From the NCBI RefSeq assembly GCF_001280845.1, contig NZ_LGHP01000001.1, positions 4,940,665 to 5,004,664 of the forward strand: 64,000 bases of DNA. Reading direction: 5' to 3'. Positions within the stretch are counted from its first letter, which is position 1. The number at the start of each line of letters is the position of its first letter. The stretch comes from Bacillus sp. FJAT-28004 (lineage in GTDB: Bacteria > Bacillota > Bacilli > Paenibacillales > Paenibacillaceae). Below the pieces are notes generated by a model. It did not search any database and was not told the DNA's origin. It saw only the letters and a list, made by a program, of their open reading frames with translations. Positions 50,354-59,353 of this stretch are shown one piece after another. Both the position numbers and the translations under genes were made by a program.

Positions 50354-51808
50354 ATGAAAAAAAGATCAAGTGTATTAACTCTCTTTTTGTCAGTTATCAT
50401 GATGTTATCACTATTATCCGCTTGTGCAGGAAACGGAAATAACGCTCCAGACGCTACAAATTCCGGAAACAAAGGCAGCAGCAACAGTGGTTCTGAGCTA
50501 AAAAAAGATACGATTACTGCATTATTACCTCCAGTATCGGCTAACTACCAAGCGCGTTTTACGGATATGGAAAAAGAATTTAATGCATTGTATCCACACC
50601 TAACTTTGAAAATCGAACCAGCGAGTTGGGAAGATATGACACAAAAACTTGATACTCAAGTAAATGCGGGTTCTCCTCCAGATATCGCTTGGGTTGGTTC
50701 TACAGGAATCTCTAAATATGCAGCACTAAACGTTCTAATTGACCTTAATGCTGCACTTTCAGATGAAGTTAAAGCAGATTATGATGAAGTTGCAATGAAA
50801 TACTTCCAATTGGGCAATTCTCAATATGGTTTGCCAGCTTACTTGGCCATTCATTCTATCGGTGGTAACAAACAGTTCTTAGAAAAAGCTGGTATCGACT
50901 GGAAAAATGTTCAGCAAAACGGTTGGACATATGACCAATTCCGCGATGCAATTAGTAAAGGTGTTGTTAAAAACGATAAAGGTGAAACAACTCAGTATGG
51001 TTTCGTTTTCGCAACATCTGGTGTTACATCTAAGGACTATCTTGGTATTATGGCTAAATCTGCTGGTTTGCCAGATTACTTTGATAAAAACCTTAAGTTC
51101 TCTTACACAAGCAAAAACTTCTTAGGTCTGCTTGAAGCTATCCGTCAAATGATCGATGATGGCTCAATGCCTAAAGAACTAAGCTCTATCGATGCAGGTA
51201 AACGTTGGAACATGTTCTTAACTGGTCAAACCATGATCACTGGTAAAGGTCTAGCGAGCTTTGAAAACTCTGCTCGTCTAAACAATGAAAAAATTAAAGC
51301 AAATGATGGTTCTGCAGTAGCGGATTCAATCGAAGCGGAATACATTGCGCTTCCTACACCTACATTTAACGGCGCTGATTACATTCCTACAGCTGTTGTT
51401 GATGGTTACATTGCGCTTCGTGGCAAAAAAGATCCTTCTGAAGAGCATATTAAAAATATTGGTTTAGCTATTAATTTCCTATCTTCTGGATCCATTGCGG
51501 CTAATTACAGTAATGAGCTGTTCTTATCACCAATTACAGAATCTGCACGTAATGCTGCAGTGCTTGAACAATATCCTCGTAATGAAGAGAACGTTAAAGC
51601 AGATCAAATCATGATGTCTAAAGCGGTTCCAGCTCGTACAGATATCCCAACTGATCTAGCTGCTGAAGCGCTTAAAATTGAAACGGAAGTAATCGTTCCT
51701 AAACTACAAGCATTGCTTGCAAATGAGATTAGTCCACAAAAAATGTATGATGCAGTTAAAGCAGCAGCAATTAAATCCTTCGGTGAAGATGGTATTGTAG
51801 TTGACTAG
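50354..51808 (+). CDS. ABC transporter solute-binding lipoprotein
   Basis: Signal peptide with lipobox (LSLLSAC, Cys about residue 25) then a Gly/Asn/Ser-rich linker and a family 1 extracellular sugar-binding domain (WVGSTGISKYAALNVLIDLNAAL, WTYDQFRDAISKG, SIDAGKRWNMFLTGQTMI). 484 aa. ATG 50354 follows GAGGAGG. The position between murQ and the permeases indicates uptake of MurNAc, MurNAc-GlcNAc or a related muropeptide sugar. Specificity is inferred from context only. Confidence 0.9.
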   Translation: MKKRSSVLTLFLSVIMMLSLLSACAGNGNNAPDATNSGNKGSSNSGSELKKDTITALLPPVSANYQARFTDMEKEFNALYPHLTLKIEPASWEDMTQKLDTQVNAGSPPDIAWVGSTGISKYAALNVLIDLNAALSDEVKADYDEVAMKYFQLGNSQYGLPAYLAIHSIGGNKQFLEKAGIDWKNVQQNGWTYDQFRDAISKGVVKNDKGETTQYGFVFATSGVTSKDYLGIMAKSAGLPDYFDKNLKFSYTSKNFLGLLEAIRQMIDDGSMPKELSSIDAGKRWNMFLTGQTMITGKGLASFENSARLNNEKIKANDGSAVADSIEAEYIALPTPTFNGADYIPTAVVDGYIALRGKKDPSEEHIKNIGLAINFLSSGSIAANYSNELFLSPITESARNAAVLEQYPRNEENVKADQIMMSKAVPARTDIPTDLAAEALKIETEVIVPKLQALLANEISPQKMYDAVKAAAIKSFGEDGIVVD

Positions 51809-51828
51809 TCTGTCATAACCTAGCATGT

Positions 51829-51861
51829 GAAAGCTGTACGTAGCTAGTACGTACAGCTTTC
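51829..51861 (+). repeat. Intergenic stem-loop between binding-protein and permease genes
   Basis: GAAAGCTGTACGTA and TACGTACAGCTTTC, perfect 14-bp arms around GCTAG, followed by CCTTCT. It probably stabilises the upstream message or partly terminates, raising binding protein over permease. Confidence 0.75.
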
Positions 51862-51913
51862 CTTCTAAATTAGACTAGAGCTTTTACTTTTTTAAGAAGA
51901 GAGGTGCGACCCA

Positions 51914-52816
51914 ATGAATCAAACGTTGACTAAAAGAAAAAAATTGAAACTCGAAAGTGACTTAGGTTGGGGATACGCGTTTATCGCAGTAGCACTTATT
52001 GCGTTTTCTTTATTTACCGCATATCCAGTAATCAATGCTTTTATGATCAGCTTACAAGAATATCGTCCATTAGGGTCCACTTATGTTGGCCTGGAAAACT
52101 TCGTTAACTCATTTTCAGATGAACTTTTCTGGAAAGCATTGAAAAACACATTAGTATATACGTTATTAACTGTTCCATTTAATATTTTTCTATCATTCTT
52201 AATTGCAATTTTGATTATACCTTTCAAGAAAAGAACACAAACGATCTTTAAAGCAGTATATTACTTGCCAGCTGTAGCATCAGGTGTAGCGCTTGCCGTT
52301 GTATGGCTGTGGATCTTTGATCCGTTAAAATCAGGTATTGCCAATCAGGTTGTGTCATTTTTTGGGATTACTAATCAAAACTGGCTTGGTTCCAGTGCAA
52401 CTGCCATGTTTTCACTTGTATTAATGTCATGGCTATCAAGTCATGGTACAGCCATTATTATCTATCTAGCTGCATTGCTCGGTATTGATAACAGCTATTA
52501 TGAAGCAGCTGATATTGACGGCGCGACTTTCTTGCAAAAGCTTTGGTTTATCGTCGTTCCTTTCCTTAAGCCAACAACGCTATTCCTACTTGTTACAGGT
52601 GTCATTGGTTCCTTCCAAGTATTCCAAAACGCTTATCTTATGACAGGCGGTGGACCAGACCATGCAACAACAATGGTAGGTTTGTTGATTTTTAACAATG
52701 CGTTCACATATTTTGAGTTTGGTGAGGCAGCAGCACAATCATTACTTCTAGCAGCGATTATCGCATTTATTTCATACCTTCAATTTAAGTTTTTGGGTAA
52801 AGAAATAGAATACTAG
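51914..52816 (+). CDS. Sugar ABC transporter permease, MalF type
   Basis: Six-TM permease with the EAA loop EAADIDGATFLQKLWFIVVPFLKPT at about residues 196-220. FTAYPVINAFMISLQEYRPLG is the typical N-terminus. 300 aa. ATG 51914 follows AAGAGAGGTGCGA. It pairs with the next permease. No ATPase gene is in the operon, so a shared MsmX-like ATPase from elsewhere is expected. Confidence 0.93.
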   Translation: MNQTLTKRKKLKLESDLGWGYAFIAVALIAFSLFTAYPVINAFMISLQEYRPLGSTYVGLENFVNSFSDELFWKALKNTLVYTLLTVPFNIFLSFLIAILIIPFKKRTQTIFKAVYYLPAVASGVALAVVWLWIFDPLKSGIANQVVSFFGITNQNWLGSSATAMFSLVLMSWLSSHGTAIIIYLAALLGIDNSYYEAADIDGATFLQKLWFIVVPFLKPTTLFLLVTGVIGSFQVFQNAYLMTGGGPDHATTMVGLLIFNNAFTYFEFGEAAAQSLLLAAIIAFISYLQFKFLGKEIEY

Positions 52817-52833
52817 GAAAGGGGCAGGATACT

Positions 52834-53694
52834 ATGGGTTTGTTCAACAATAACATAAGAAGCAAAGGGTATCTGTTCGTCCGTAATGGTCTAATTATTA
52901 CGTTCCTTATCCTATTTGCCGCAGCTACCATTTTCCCGATTTACTTTATGATCATTTCCTCGTTCGGTGATCCGGTAGAAGCTGGTGCAATGAGCTATTC
53001 TATCATCCCGTCGAAGATTTCATTTGAATCCTATAAATTCTTCTTTAACTTCAGCCCACATTCATGGGATTGGTTACTGAACTCATTTATTGTGGCAGCT
53101 AGTATCACGGTATCTAACGTATTTTTTGCTACACTTGCAGGATATTCTTTTGCGAAAATGAGATTTAAAGGGAAAAACATTTTGTTCGCTATTTTGCTAG
53201 GCTCTATGATGATTCCTGGCCAAGTAACACAGGTTCCACTATATATATTGATTGTGAATATTTTTGAATTACAAAATACGTATACAGCGTTGATTATGCC
53301 AAGCATAGTAACGGTGTATAACATTTTCTTGGTTAAGCAGTTCATGTCTTCCATTCCAGTTGAAATTATTGAAGCTGCTAAAATCGAAGGTTGTTCTCAA
53401 CCTAAAATCTTCTGGCATATCATTATGCCTCTATCAAAAACAGTTATGGCAGTACTGGCTATCCTAACGTTCATGGCAGCATGGAATGACTTCTTCTGGC
53501 CGTTCCTAGTAACGAATACGATGGATATGCAAACGATTCAGGTCGGCTTGAAAAACTTCCGCTTTGCGAATACAACTTACTTTGCACCAATGATGGCTGG
53601 TGCAACAATTTCAGCAGTTCCAATGTTTATTTTGTTCTTCAGTTTACAAAAATACTTCCTTGAAGGGGTAACGGTTGGAGCGGTGAAAGGCTAA
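52834..53694 (+). CDS. Sugar ABC transporter permease, MalG type
   Basis: Six-TM permease of 286 aa with the EAA loop EAAKIEGCSQPKIFWHIIMPLSKTV (about residues 187-211) and the closing FFSLQKYFLEGVTVGAVKG typical of carbohydrate CUT1 systems. ATG 52834 follows AAAGGGGCAGG. Its TAA overlaps the ATG of anmK, so the transporter and kinase are translationally coupled. Confidence 0.93.
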   Translation: MGLFNNNIRSKGYLFVRNGLIITFLILFAAATIFPIYFMIISSFGDPVEAGAMSYSIIPSKISFESYKFFFNFSPHSWDWLLNSFIVAASITVSNVFFATLAGYSFAKMRFKGKNILFAILLGSMMIPGQVTQVPLYILIVNIFELQNTYTALIMPSIVTVYNIFLVKQFMSSIPVEIIEAAKIEGCSQPKIFWHIIMPLSKTVMAVLAILTFMAAWNDFFWPFLVTNTMDMQTIQVGLKNFRFANTTYFAPMMAGATISAVPMFILFFSLQKYFLEGVTVGAVKG

Positions 53695-54914
53695 TGGACA
53701 AACAATCAAAAGTTGAAGCAACATACTTAGTTGGCTTGATGTCTGGTACATCAGTAGATGGTATTGATGCAGCGGTAATTAAACTTTCTCCCATGCCGGA
53801 TAAAGAGCAAGGAGTAGAGATTGAATTACTGGCTTTTGAGAACACTCCTTTGAAGGTGCAAGTTAGAAACTCAATATTTGAGCTTTTTGATCGGGCTAAC
53901 GCTACGATTGATAAAGTTGGCGCAATGAATATGTGGCTTGGTGAATTATACGCCCAAGCCACATTGTCCGTTATAGGGAAATGCGGGCTAGAGCCATCAC
54001 AAATATTTGCAGTAGGATCACATGGTCAAACGATCTATCATGCACCGGAAGAAAAGGTTATGGACGGTTATAACCTGCATTGTACGGTTCAAATTGGCGA
54101 TGGTGCAGTTATCGCGAATCGCACAGCAATTCCTTGCGTATCAGACTTTCGAGTCGCTGACATGGCAATGGGTGGACAAGGAGCGCCGTTAGTACCATTT
54201 ACTGAATATTTATTGTTTAACAATCCAGAGAAAACACTTCTTCTGCAAAACATTGGAGGAATAGGAAATGTGACTGTTCTTCCTGCAAATGCCTCGCCGG
54301 AACAGGTATTTGCTTTTGATACTGGTCCTGGAAATATGATTATCGATGGGCTTGTATCGCAATTATTTGCGCCAATGACAATGGATGTTGGCGGTGGAAT
54401 TGCTGCGGGCGGTCAAGTGATTGATGAGCTTTTGAAATGGATGCAGCAAGATGAATATTATACGATGCCTTTACCCAAATCGACAGGCAGAGAACGATTT
54501 GGTCAACAATACGTTGCACAAATTATTGAATGGATGGAGGCTAATAACTGGAAAGCTGAAGATGTGATTGCAACAGCTACACATTTAACCGCATGGAGCA
54601 TCGTCGATAGCTATGAACGGTATATTGCGCCACAGCATCAAGCTCAGCAATTGTTAATTGGTGGCGGTGGCAGTTATAACAAAACGTTATTGCGTGATTT
54701 GCAGCAATTATTTGCACCCTATAAGGTGCAGGTGCTGACGCAGGAGGATATCGGTGGCAATAGTGATGCTAAGGAAGCTATTGCTTTTGCTGTGCTAGCG
54801 TATTATACGATGAAGCGCCTACCAAACAATATTCCACTAGTAACTGGAGCTTCTCAGCCAGTAGTAATGGGCAAAATTTCTTGGCCTTATCTTGGACGTT
54901 CACAGGAGGTTTGA
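53694..54914 (+). CDS. anmK: Anhydro-N-acetylmuramic acid kinase
   Basis: Opens the 1,6-anhydro ring of anhMurNAc and phosphorylates it to MurNAc-6-P, the substrate of MurQ. VGLMSGTSVDGIDAA at the start, GSHGQTIYH, DGAVIANRTAIPCVSDFRVADMAMGGQGAPLVP, FDTGPGNMIID and LLIGGGGSYN are all present. 406 aa, somewhat longer than E. coli AnmK. Its presence implies that anhydro sugars from lytic transglycosylase or spore cortex enzymes reach the cell. Confidence 0.95.
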   Translation: MDKQSKVEATYLVGLMSGTSVDGIDAAVIKLSPMPDKEQGVEIELLAFENTPLKVQVRNSIFELFDRANATIDKVGAMNMWLGELYAQATLSVIGKCGLEPSQIFAVGSHGQTIYHAPEEKVMDGYNLHCTVQIGDGAVIANRTAIPCVSDFRVADMAMGGQGAPLVPFTEYLLFNNPEKTLLLQNIGGIGNVTVLPANASPEQVFAFDTGPGNMIIDGLVSQLFAPMTMDVGGGIAAGGQVIDELLKWMQQDEYYTMPLPKSTGRERFGQQYVAQIIEWMEANNWKAEDVIATATHLTAWSIVDSYERYIAPQHQAQQLLIGGGGSYNKTLLRDLQQLFAPYKVQVLTQEDIGGNSDAKEAIAFAVLAYYTMKRLPNNIPLVTGASQPVVMGKISWPYLGRSQEV

Positions 54915-55886
54915 ATGATGCAAATCAGACCCTTTTCAATTGAAGATCTTTCTGAAGTTGTAGAGCTTTGGAATCGAGAGGCTACAAAATATGATTACAA
55001 ATCATTTACAGAGCGAGAGTTTCAAGATACATTCATTGATCATCCTTATTTCGATGCTGAGTGTATATGGGTAGGCTGTAATGAAAAAGGTATTGTTGGT
55101 TTTGCAGCTGGTTGCAGTGGTGATGATCTCCCGCTTGGAGATGTGGCTGGCTATATTACGAGTGTTATTATTGATGCCGAAGTCGCTTTTCAAGAACATT
55201 ACGATGCTTTTCTAATAGGTATAGAAAAGAGATTCCAAGTACATGGGAAAAGACAGGCGGATGTATTGTTTTTTAACCCCATTAAGCTGAAATGGAATAT
55301 TCCAAGCGCGCCCCAGCATGAGCACAATAATGCCCCAGGCATCAGTAAGGACCAGCCATTATACGACGCTTTAATCGCTAGAGGGTACGTGGATCGGGCG
55401 ACGCAATGCGGCATGTACTTAAGACTCGGAAACTTTAGTGTTCCTGAAGATATTTCAAGCAAAGAAGATAAAGCAAATAGTAAAGGCTATTATGTTACTC
55501 CTTATGCCCCTGCTTTGCATAATGGGCTTGAAGCAACGCTTGCTGCCCTGCAAAATCCGCAGTGGAAAAAGGATGTTGTATCGTATGTGAAGGATGGCGC
55601 ACCTCTTGTAGTAGCTGTGCATGGCAACGAGGTTGTTGGTTTTGCAGGTCCTATTATTTCACAACCTAATGGTCGAGCATTTTTTTGCGGTATCGGTGTT
55701 CACCCAGAGCATGAGGGTCATGGTCTCGGCAGTGTATTATTTTTCCGAATGGTCGAGGCTTTTCAAAATGTGGGCTGTCAATATATCTCTTTATTCACTG
55801 GCAGTAATAATCCGGCTCTTCGAATCTATCAAAAAGCAGGATTTAATATTGAAAAACAATTTTCTATACTGCGGAGGGAACTATAA
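54915..55886 (+). CDS. Tandem-GNAT acetyltransferase in the MurNAc operon (GlmA-like candidate)
   Basis: 323 aa with two GNAT-like halves. The first (about 1-150) has an incomplete acetyl-CoA loop. The second (about 190-320) has IGVHPEHEGHGLGSVLFFRM and the closing NPALRIYQKAGF. ATG 54915 follows CAGGAGG and directly abuts the anmK stop. Two-domain GNATs that N-acetylate glucosamine residues (GlmA) are known next to nagZ and murK in Clostridium acetobutylicum; a similar job here on de-acetylated peptidoglycan sugars is an inference from position and architecture. Confidence 0.8.
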   Translation: MMQIRPFSIEDLSEVVELWNREATKYDYKSFTEREFQDTFIDHPYFDAECIWVGCNEKGIVGFAAGCSGDDLPLGDVAGYITSVIIDAEVAFQEHYDAFLIGIEKRFQVHGKRQADVLFFNPIKLKWNIPSAPQHEHNNAPGISKDQPLYDALIARGYVDRATQCGMYLRLGNFSVPEDISSKEDKANSKGYYVTPYAPALHNGLEATLAALQNPQWKKDVVSYVKDGAPLVVAVHGNEVVGFAGPIISQPNGRAFFCGIGVHPEHEGHGLGSVLFFRMVEAFQNVGCQYISLFTGSNNPALRIYQKAGFNIEKQFSILRREL

Positions 55887-55888
55887 AG

Positions 55889-56593
55889 ATGAGCGAAAAA
55901 TTAACAGTATTAGCCATTGGAGCACATGTTGGTGATGTGGAACTAGCATCCGGTGGTGTACTAGCTAGTCATAGTTTAAAGGGAGACCGCATTGTGACAC
56001 TTGCATTAACTGCAGGTGAAAGAGGTGTGCCAGCAGGACAGGATATGAAGGAGTACCGTCAGCAAAAAGTGAAAGAGGCGGAAGTATTTGCTGATATGCT
56101 TGGCGGTGAAGCCATTGTATTTGATTATTGTGACGGAGAGTTGCCTGACAATCAACAAGTTCGTATGGAGGTTTGTGATGTTATTCGCCTTGTAAAGCCA
56201 AACATTATTATGACACATTGGAAAAACAGTATGCATAAGGATCATGCGCTAACGCATCATATCGTTAATGATGCTCGTTTCTTCGCAAGCTTGTCATCCT
56301 TTGAACGTGATCTTCCTGCTCACTTTGCAGCAAGACTATATTATTCCGAAAACTGGGAAGATGCTGTTGATTATGTCCCTTATCTATACGTGGATTTCGA
56401 TCAAGCGGCATATGATCTATGGATTGATGCTTTAAGCAAACATTGGTTTGTGACGAATAGTAAATCTTTCAAATATATGGATTACTATAAAGCATTAGCA
56501 GTTGTTCGCGGCTGTGAAGCAAGAAAAACATATGCAGAAGCCTTTATGGTGCCTGCTGAAACGATGAAACTTAGACAATCTAGTCTTTGGTAA
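55889..56593 (+). CDS. PIG-L family deacetylase
   Basis: Zinc-dependent N-deacetylase fold, 234 aa. The metal motif normally PHPDD-x-E reads AHVGDVELASGG near residue 13, and the third ligand lies in SMHKDHALTHHIV (about residue 112). LALTAGERGVPAGQ is also typical. Relatives act on GlcNAc-containing substrates such as GlcNAc-malate (BshB) and chitobiose. In this operon a GlcNAc- or MurNAc-derived substrate is likely; the exact one is unknown. ATG 55889 is two bases after the stop of the GNAT gene. Confidence 0.85.
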   Translation: MSEKLTVLAIGAHVGDVELASGGVLASHSLKGDRIVTLALTAGERGVPAGQDMKEYRQQKVKEAEVFADMLGGEAIVFDYCDGELPDNQQVRMEVCDVIRLVKPNIIMTHWKNSMHKDHALTHHIVNDARFFASLSSFERDLPAHFAARLYYSENWEDAVDYVPYLYVDFDQAAYDLWIDALSKHWFVTNSKSFKYMDYYKALAVVRGCEARKTYAEAFMVPAETMKLRQSSLW

Positions 56594-56618
56594 TAGATCC
56601 GTAAGGAGGCAACTTTAA

Positions 56619-57761
56619 ATGGTGTTAAATGGGATCGATTCGATTACGAAGTATCGTCAATGGTTTGAAGGTAAGCGCGTAGGATTAATTACAGCACCGA
56701 CAGGGCTTACAAAAGATTTTGAATCAACGATTGCCATTTTACATGAAAACTTTAATCTTACTGCGATGTTTTCACCTGAGCATGGTGTTCATGGAGATTT
56801 GGATGCAGGGGCATTAGTAGAGACGTATGTGGATCCTTTGACGAATGTTCCGGTCTATAGTTTATACCGTAAAGACTCCAAGCGTTTAACAAAGGAAATG
56901 CTGGATGAAGTAGATATTGTTGTGTACGATATTCAAGATGTTGGTGTACGGTATTACACATTTATATATACGATGCTGTATGCACTCGAAGATTGTGCTA
57001 AGGCAGGCGTAGAATTTGTTGTTCTTGATCGTGTTAATCCGCTTAATGGGGTAAACGTGGAAGGGAATATTTTAAAGCCCAACTTCAAATCATTTGTTGG
57101 AAATTACGAGCTAGCTGTTCGATACGGCCTAACTGCAGGGGAAGTAGCGGTGATGGCAAATGATCAAATGAATTGGAGAACATCGCTTCATGTCGTTCGT
57201 TTGGAAGGCTGGGAACGGAGAATGTCCTCCCCGGATACAAAATTAACTTGGGTTCATCCATCACTTGGGATACCTCGATATGAAACAGCGTTATTATATA
57301 CAGGCACATGCTTATTTGAGGGTACAAACTGCTCCGAAGGACGCGGTACAACGTTCCCATTTGAAATGATTGGCGCTCCCTTCATTCAAGCGCAGCAATT
57401 GGCAGATGAGATGAACGCCAAACGAATTCCAGGTGTACATTTCCGTCCTGTTCATTTCAAGCCGACGTCATCTAAGCATACTGGAGAGCTATGTGGCGGA
57501 GTACAAATATATATTACAGACATCCAAGTGATGAAGCCGTTAGAAGTTGGCGTAACCTTATTATTCACGATAAGAGATTTGTATGAGCAATTTTCATTCC
57601 TGCCTCCTGTGAAGGAGGGCTCACGCCCATTTATCGATTTGCTGGGCGGAGACAGCATGTATCGTACGGAAAATATTCGAGCAAAGCAGCTGCTTGAACA
57701 GTTTGCAGAGGAAAGCAAGCAATTTGCAGAAATGAAACAGCAATATCATTTATATCGTTAG
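56619..57761 (+). CDS. namZ: DUF1343 exo-beta-N-acetylmuramidase, NamZ type, without signal peptide
   Basis: Removes terminal MurNAc from the non-reducing end of peptidoglycan glycans. KRVGLITAPTGLTKDFESTI, MFSPEHGVHGDLDAG, DIVVYDIQDVGVRYYTFIYTM, LDRVNPLNG and CLFEGTNCSEGRGTTFPFEMIGAPFI are the DUF1343 blocks. 380 aa. B. subtilis NamZ (YbbC) is secreted, while this protein begins MVLNGIDSITKYRQWF with no hydrophobic signal, so it should work in the cytoplasm on imported MurNAc-GlcNAc. ATG 56619 follows TAAGGAGGC. nagZ follows with a 1-base overlap or an 18-base gap depending on start. Confidence 0.92.
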   Translation: MVLNGIDSITKYRQWFEGKRVGLITAPTGLTKDFESTIAILHENFNLTAMFSPEHGVHGDLDAGALVETYVDPLTNVPVYSLYRKDSKRLTKEMLDEVDIVVYDIQDVGVRYYTFIYTMLYALEDCAKAGVEFVVLDRVNPLNGVNVEGNILKPNFKSFVGNYELAVRYGLTAGEVAVMANDQMNWRTSLHVVRLEGWERRMSSPDTKLTWVHPSLGIPRYETALLYTGTCLFEGTNCSEGRGTTFPFEMIGAPFIQAQQLADEMNAKRIPGVHFRPVHFKPTSSKHTGELCGGVQIYITDIQVMKPLEVGVTLLFTIRDLYEQFSFLPPVKEGSRPFIDLLGGDSMYRTENIRAKQLLEQFAEESKQFAEMKQQYHLYR

Positions 57762-57778
57762 TGGATGGTGAGCAATTG

Positions 57779-59341
57779 ATGAAAACAATAGAACAAATGA
57801 GCTTGCGCGAAAAGATCGGGCAAATGTTCGTAACAGGTTTCCCGTCAACGGAGATATCTCCTGAGCTGAAGGAAGTAATCGAGCAGTATAAAGTCGGAAA
57901 TATTATTTTATTTTCACATAATATCGCAAATAAATATCAATTAGGTGGGCTTGTAACGGAGTTGCAGCAATGGTTCACGACACATACAGGCATCCCAGGC
58001 TTTATTACGATTGACCAAGAGGGCGGTCGAGTTACTCGAATGCCCAAGGGCGCAACAAATGTTGCTGGGGCAATGGCAATTGCTTCTTCAGGCCGACCTG
58101 AAAATGCGTATGCAGCAGGTAGAATGACTGCCAGAGAGTTGAAAGCATTAGGTATTAATTTCAATCTTGCGCCAGTGATGGACGTTAACAATAATGCCTT
58201 GAACCCCGTTATCAACGTTCGCTCTTATGGGGATTCTGCCCAGAAGGTATCACAGTATGGGATTCAAATGATGAAGGGATTGCAGGATGGAGGCGTAATG
58301 TCCTCGCTTAAGCATTTTCCAGGTCATGGTGATACAAATGTCGATTCACATATTGGCTTGCCTACGATTGAAAAAACGGTTGAGGAATTAGAGCAGCTTG
58401 AACTGCTGCCGTTTAAGGCTGCAATTGTGCAAGGCGCTCAAGCCATTATGAGTGCACATATTTTATTCCCGCAAATCGAAAAGTCCGGCGTGCCGGGAAC
58501 GATGTCTTATACGATTATTACAGAGATATTAAAAGAGAAACTAGGATATAAAGGTTTAGTTGTGTCGGATTGTTTGGAAATGGATGCGATTAAACGCTAT
58601 TATGGTACTGCAAAAGGAGCGTTAGGGGCCGTTAAAGCAGGTATTGATTTGGTATTCATTAGTCATACGCCAAAAACGGTTAAAGAAGCGATTCATTTAA
58701 TAGAAGAAGCTGTAGCAATTGGTGATTTGGATGAAGCGGTTATTGATGCAGCTGTTACAAAAATTTTAGCTTATAAAACCCAATATGCGGCTATTGAGGA
58801 GCTAGATTACGAGATTGTTGGCTGCGATGTACATCGCCGTGCGAATGATCTGATACGTACGGAAACGATCTGCCGCATTAACGGTGAGATTGAGCCCATT
58901 CAAACAGGTGATGAGCAGGTATTATTTATGGGCTCCTATTCCTATCGCACCGATCTTGCATCCAGCAGCGTGAATCAAGATCTTAGCTTCCCGCAATATA
59001 TGGGTGAGCATTTTCATGCAGCGTATGAGATTATCAACATTGATCCGAGCGAGGAGCAAATTAAATATGCGCTGCAAAAGGCTGAAGGCTACAAGCATGT
59101 TGTAATCGGCTTGTTCAATGCGCGTGAAAACAAAGGTCAACTTACGCTTGTACAGAAGCTGTTAGCAGCAGACTGTAAAGTAACGGCAATTACATTAGGC
59201 CAGCCATATGATTTAGCATTAATCAAAGGTGAGTTCTGCGGAATTGCAGCATTTGAGTATACATTAGATGCATTCAAATCACTTATTCCAATCCTAAATG
59301 GTGAGCTTACACCAACTGCCAACATTACGATTCAGCTTTAG
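57779..59341 (+). CDS. nagZ: Glycoside hydrolase family 3 beta-N-acetylglucosaminidase
   Basis: Releases GlcNAc from glycan or muropeptide ends. IDQEGGRVTRMPKG, NLAPVMDVNNN, SLKHFPGHGDTNVDSHIGLP (the catalytic His-Asp loop of NagZ) and VVSDCLEMDAI (nucleophile Asp) define it. The C-terminal approximately 170 residues form a second domain as in B. subtilis NagZ. No signal peptide. ATG 57779 is eight bases after GGTGAG; GTG 57761 in the same frame overlaps the namZ stop. Together with NamZ it converts imported disaccharides to MurNAc and GlcNAc. Confidence 0.93.
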   Translation: MKTIEQMSLREKIGQMFVTGFPSTEISPELKEVIEQYKVGNIILFSHNIANKYQLGGLVTELQQWFTTHTGIPGFITIDQEGGRVTRMPKGATNVAGAMAIASSGRPENAYAAGRMTARELKALGINFNLAPVMDVNNNALNPVINVRSYGDSAQKVSQYGIQMMKGLQDGGVMSSLKHFPGHGDTNVDSHIGLPTIEKTVEELEQLELLPFKAAIVQGAQAIMSAHILFPQIEKSGVPGTMSYTIITEILKEKLGYKGLVVSDCLEMDAIKRYYGTAKGALGAVKAGIDLVFISHTPKTVKEAIHLIEEAVAIGDLDEAVIDAAVTKILAYKTQYAAIEELDYEIVGCDVHRRANDLIRTETICRINGEIEPIQTGDEQVLFMGSYSYRTDLASSSVNQDLSFPQYMGEHFHAAYEIINIDPSEEQIKYALQKAEGYKHVVIGLFNARENKGQLTLVQKLLAADCKVTAITLGQPYDLALIKGEFCGIAAFEYTLDAFKSLIPILNGELTPTANITIQL

Positions 59342-59353
59342 GGGGACATGAGT

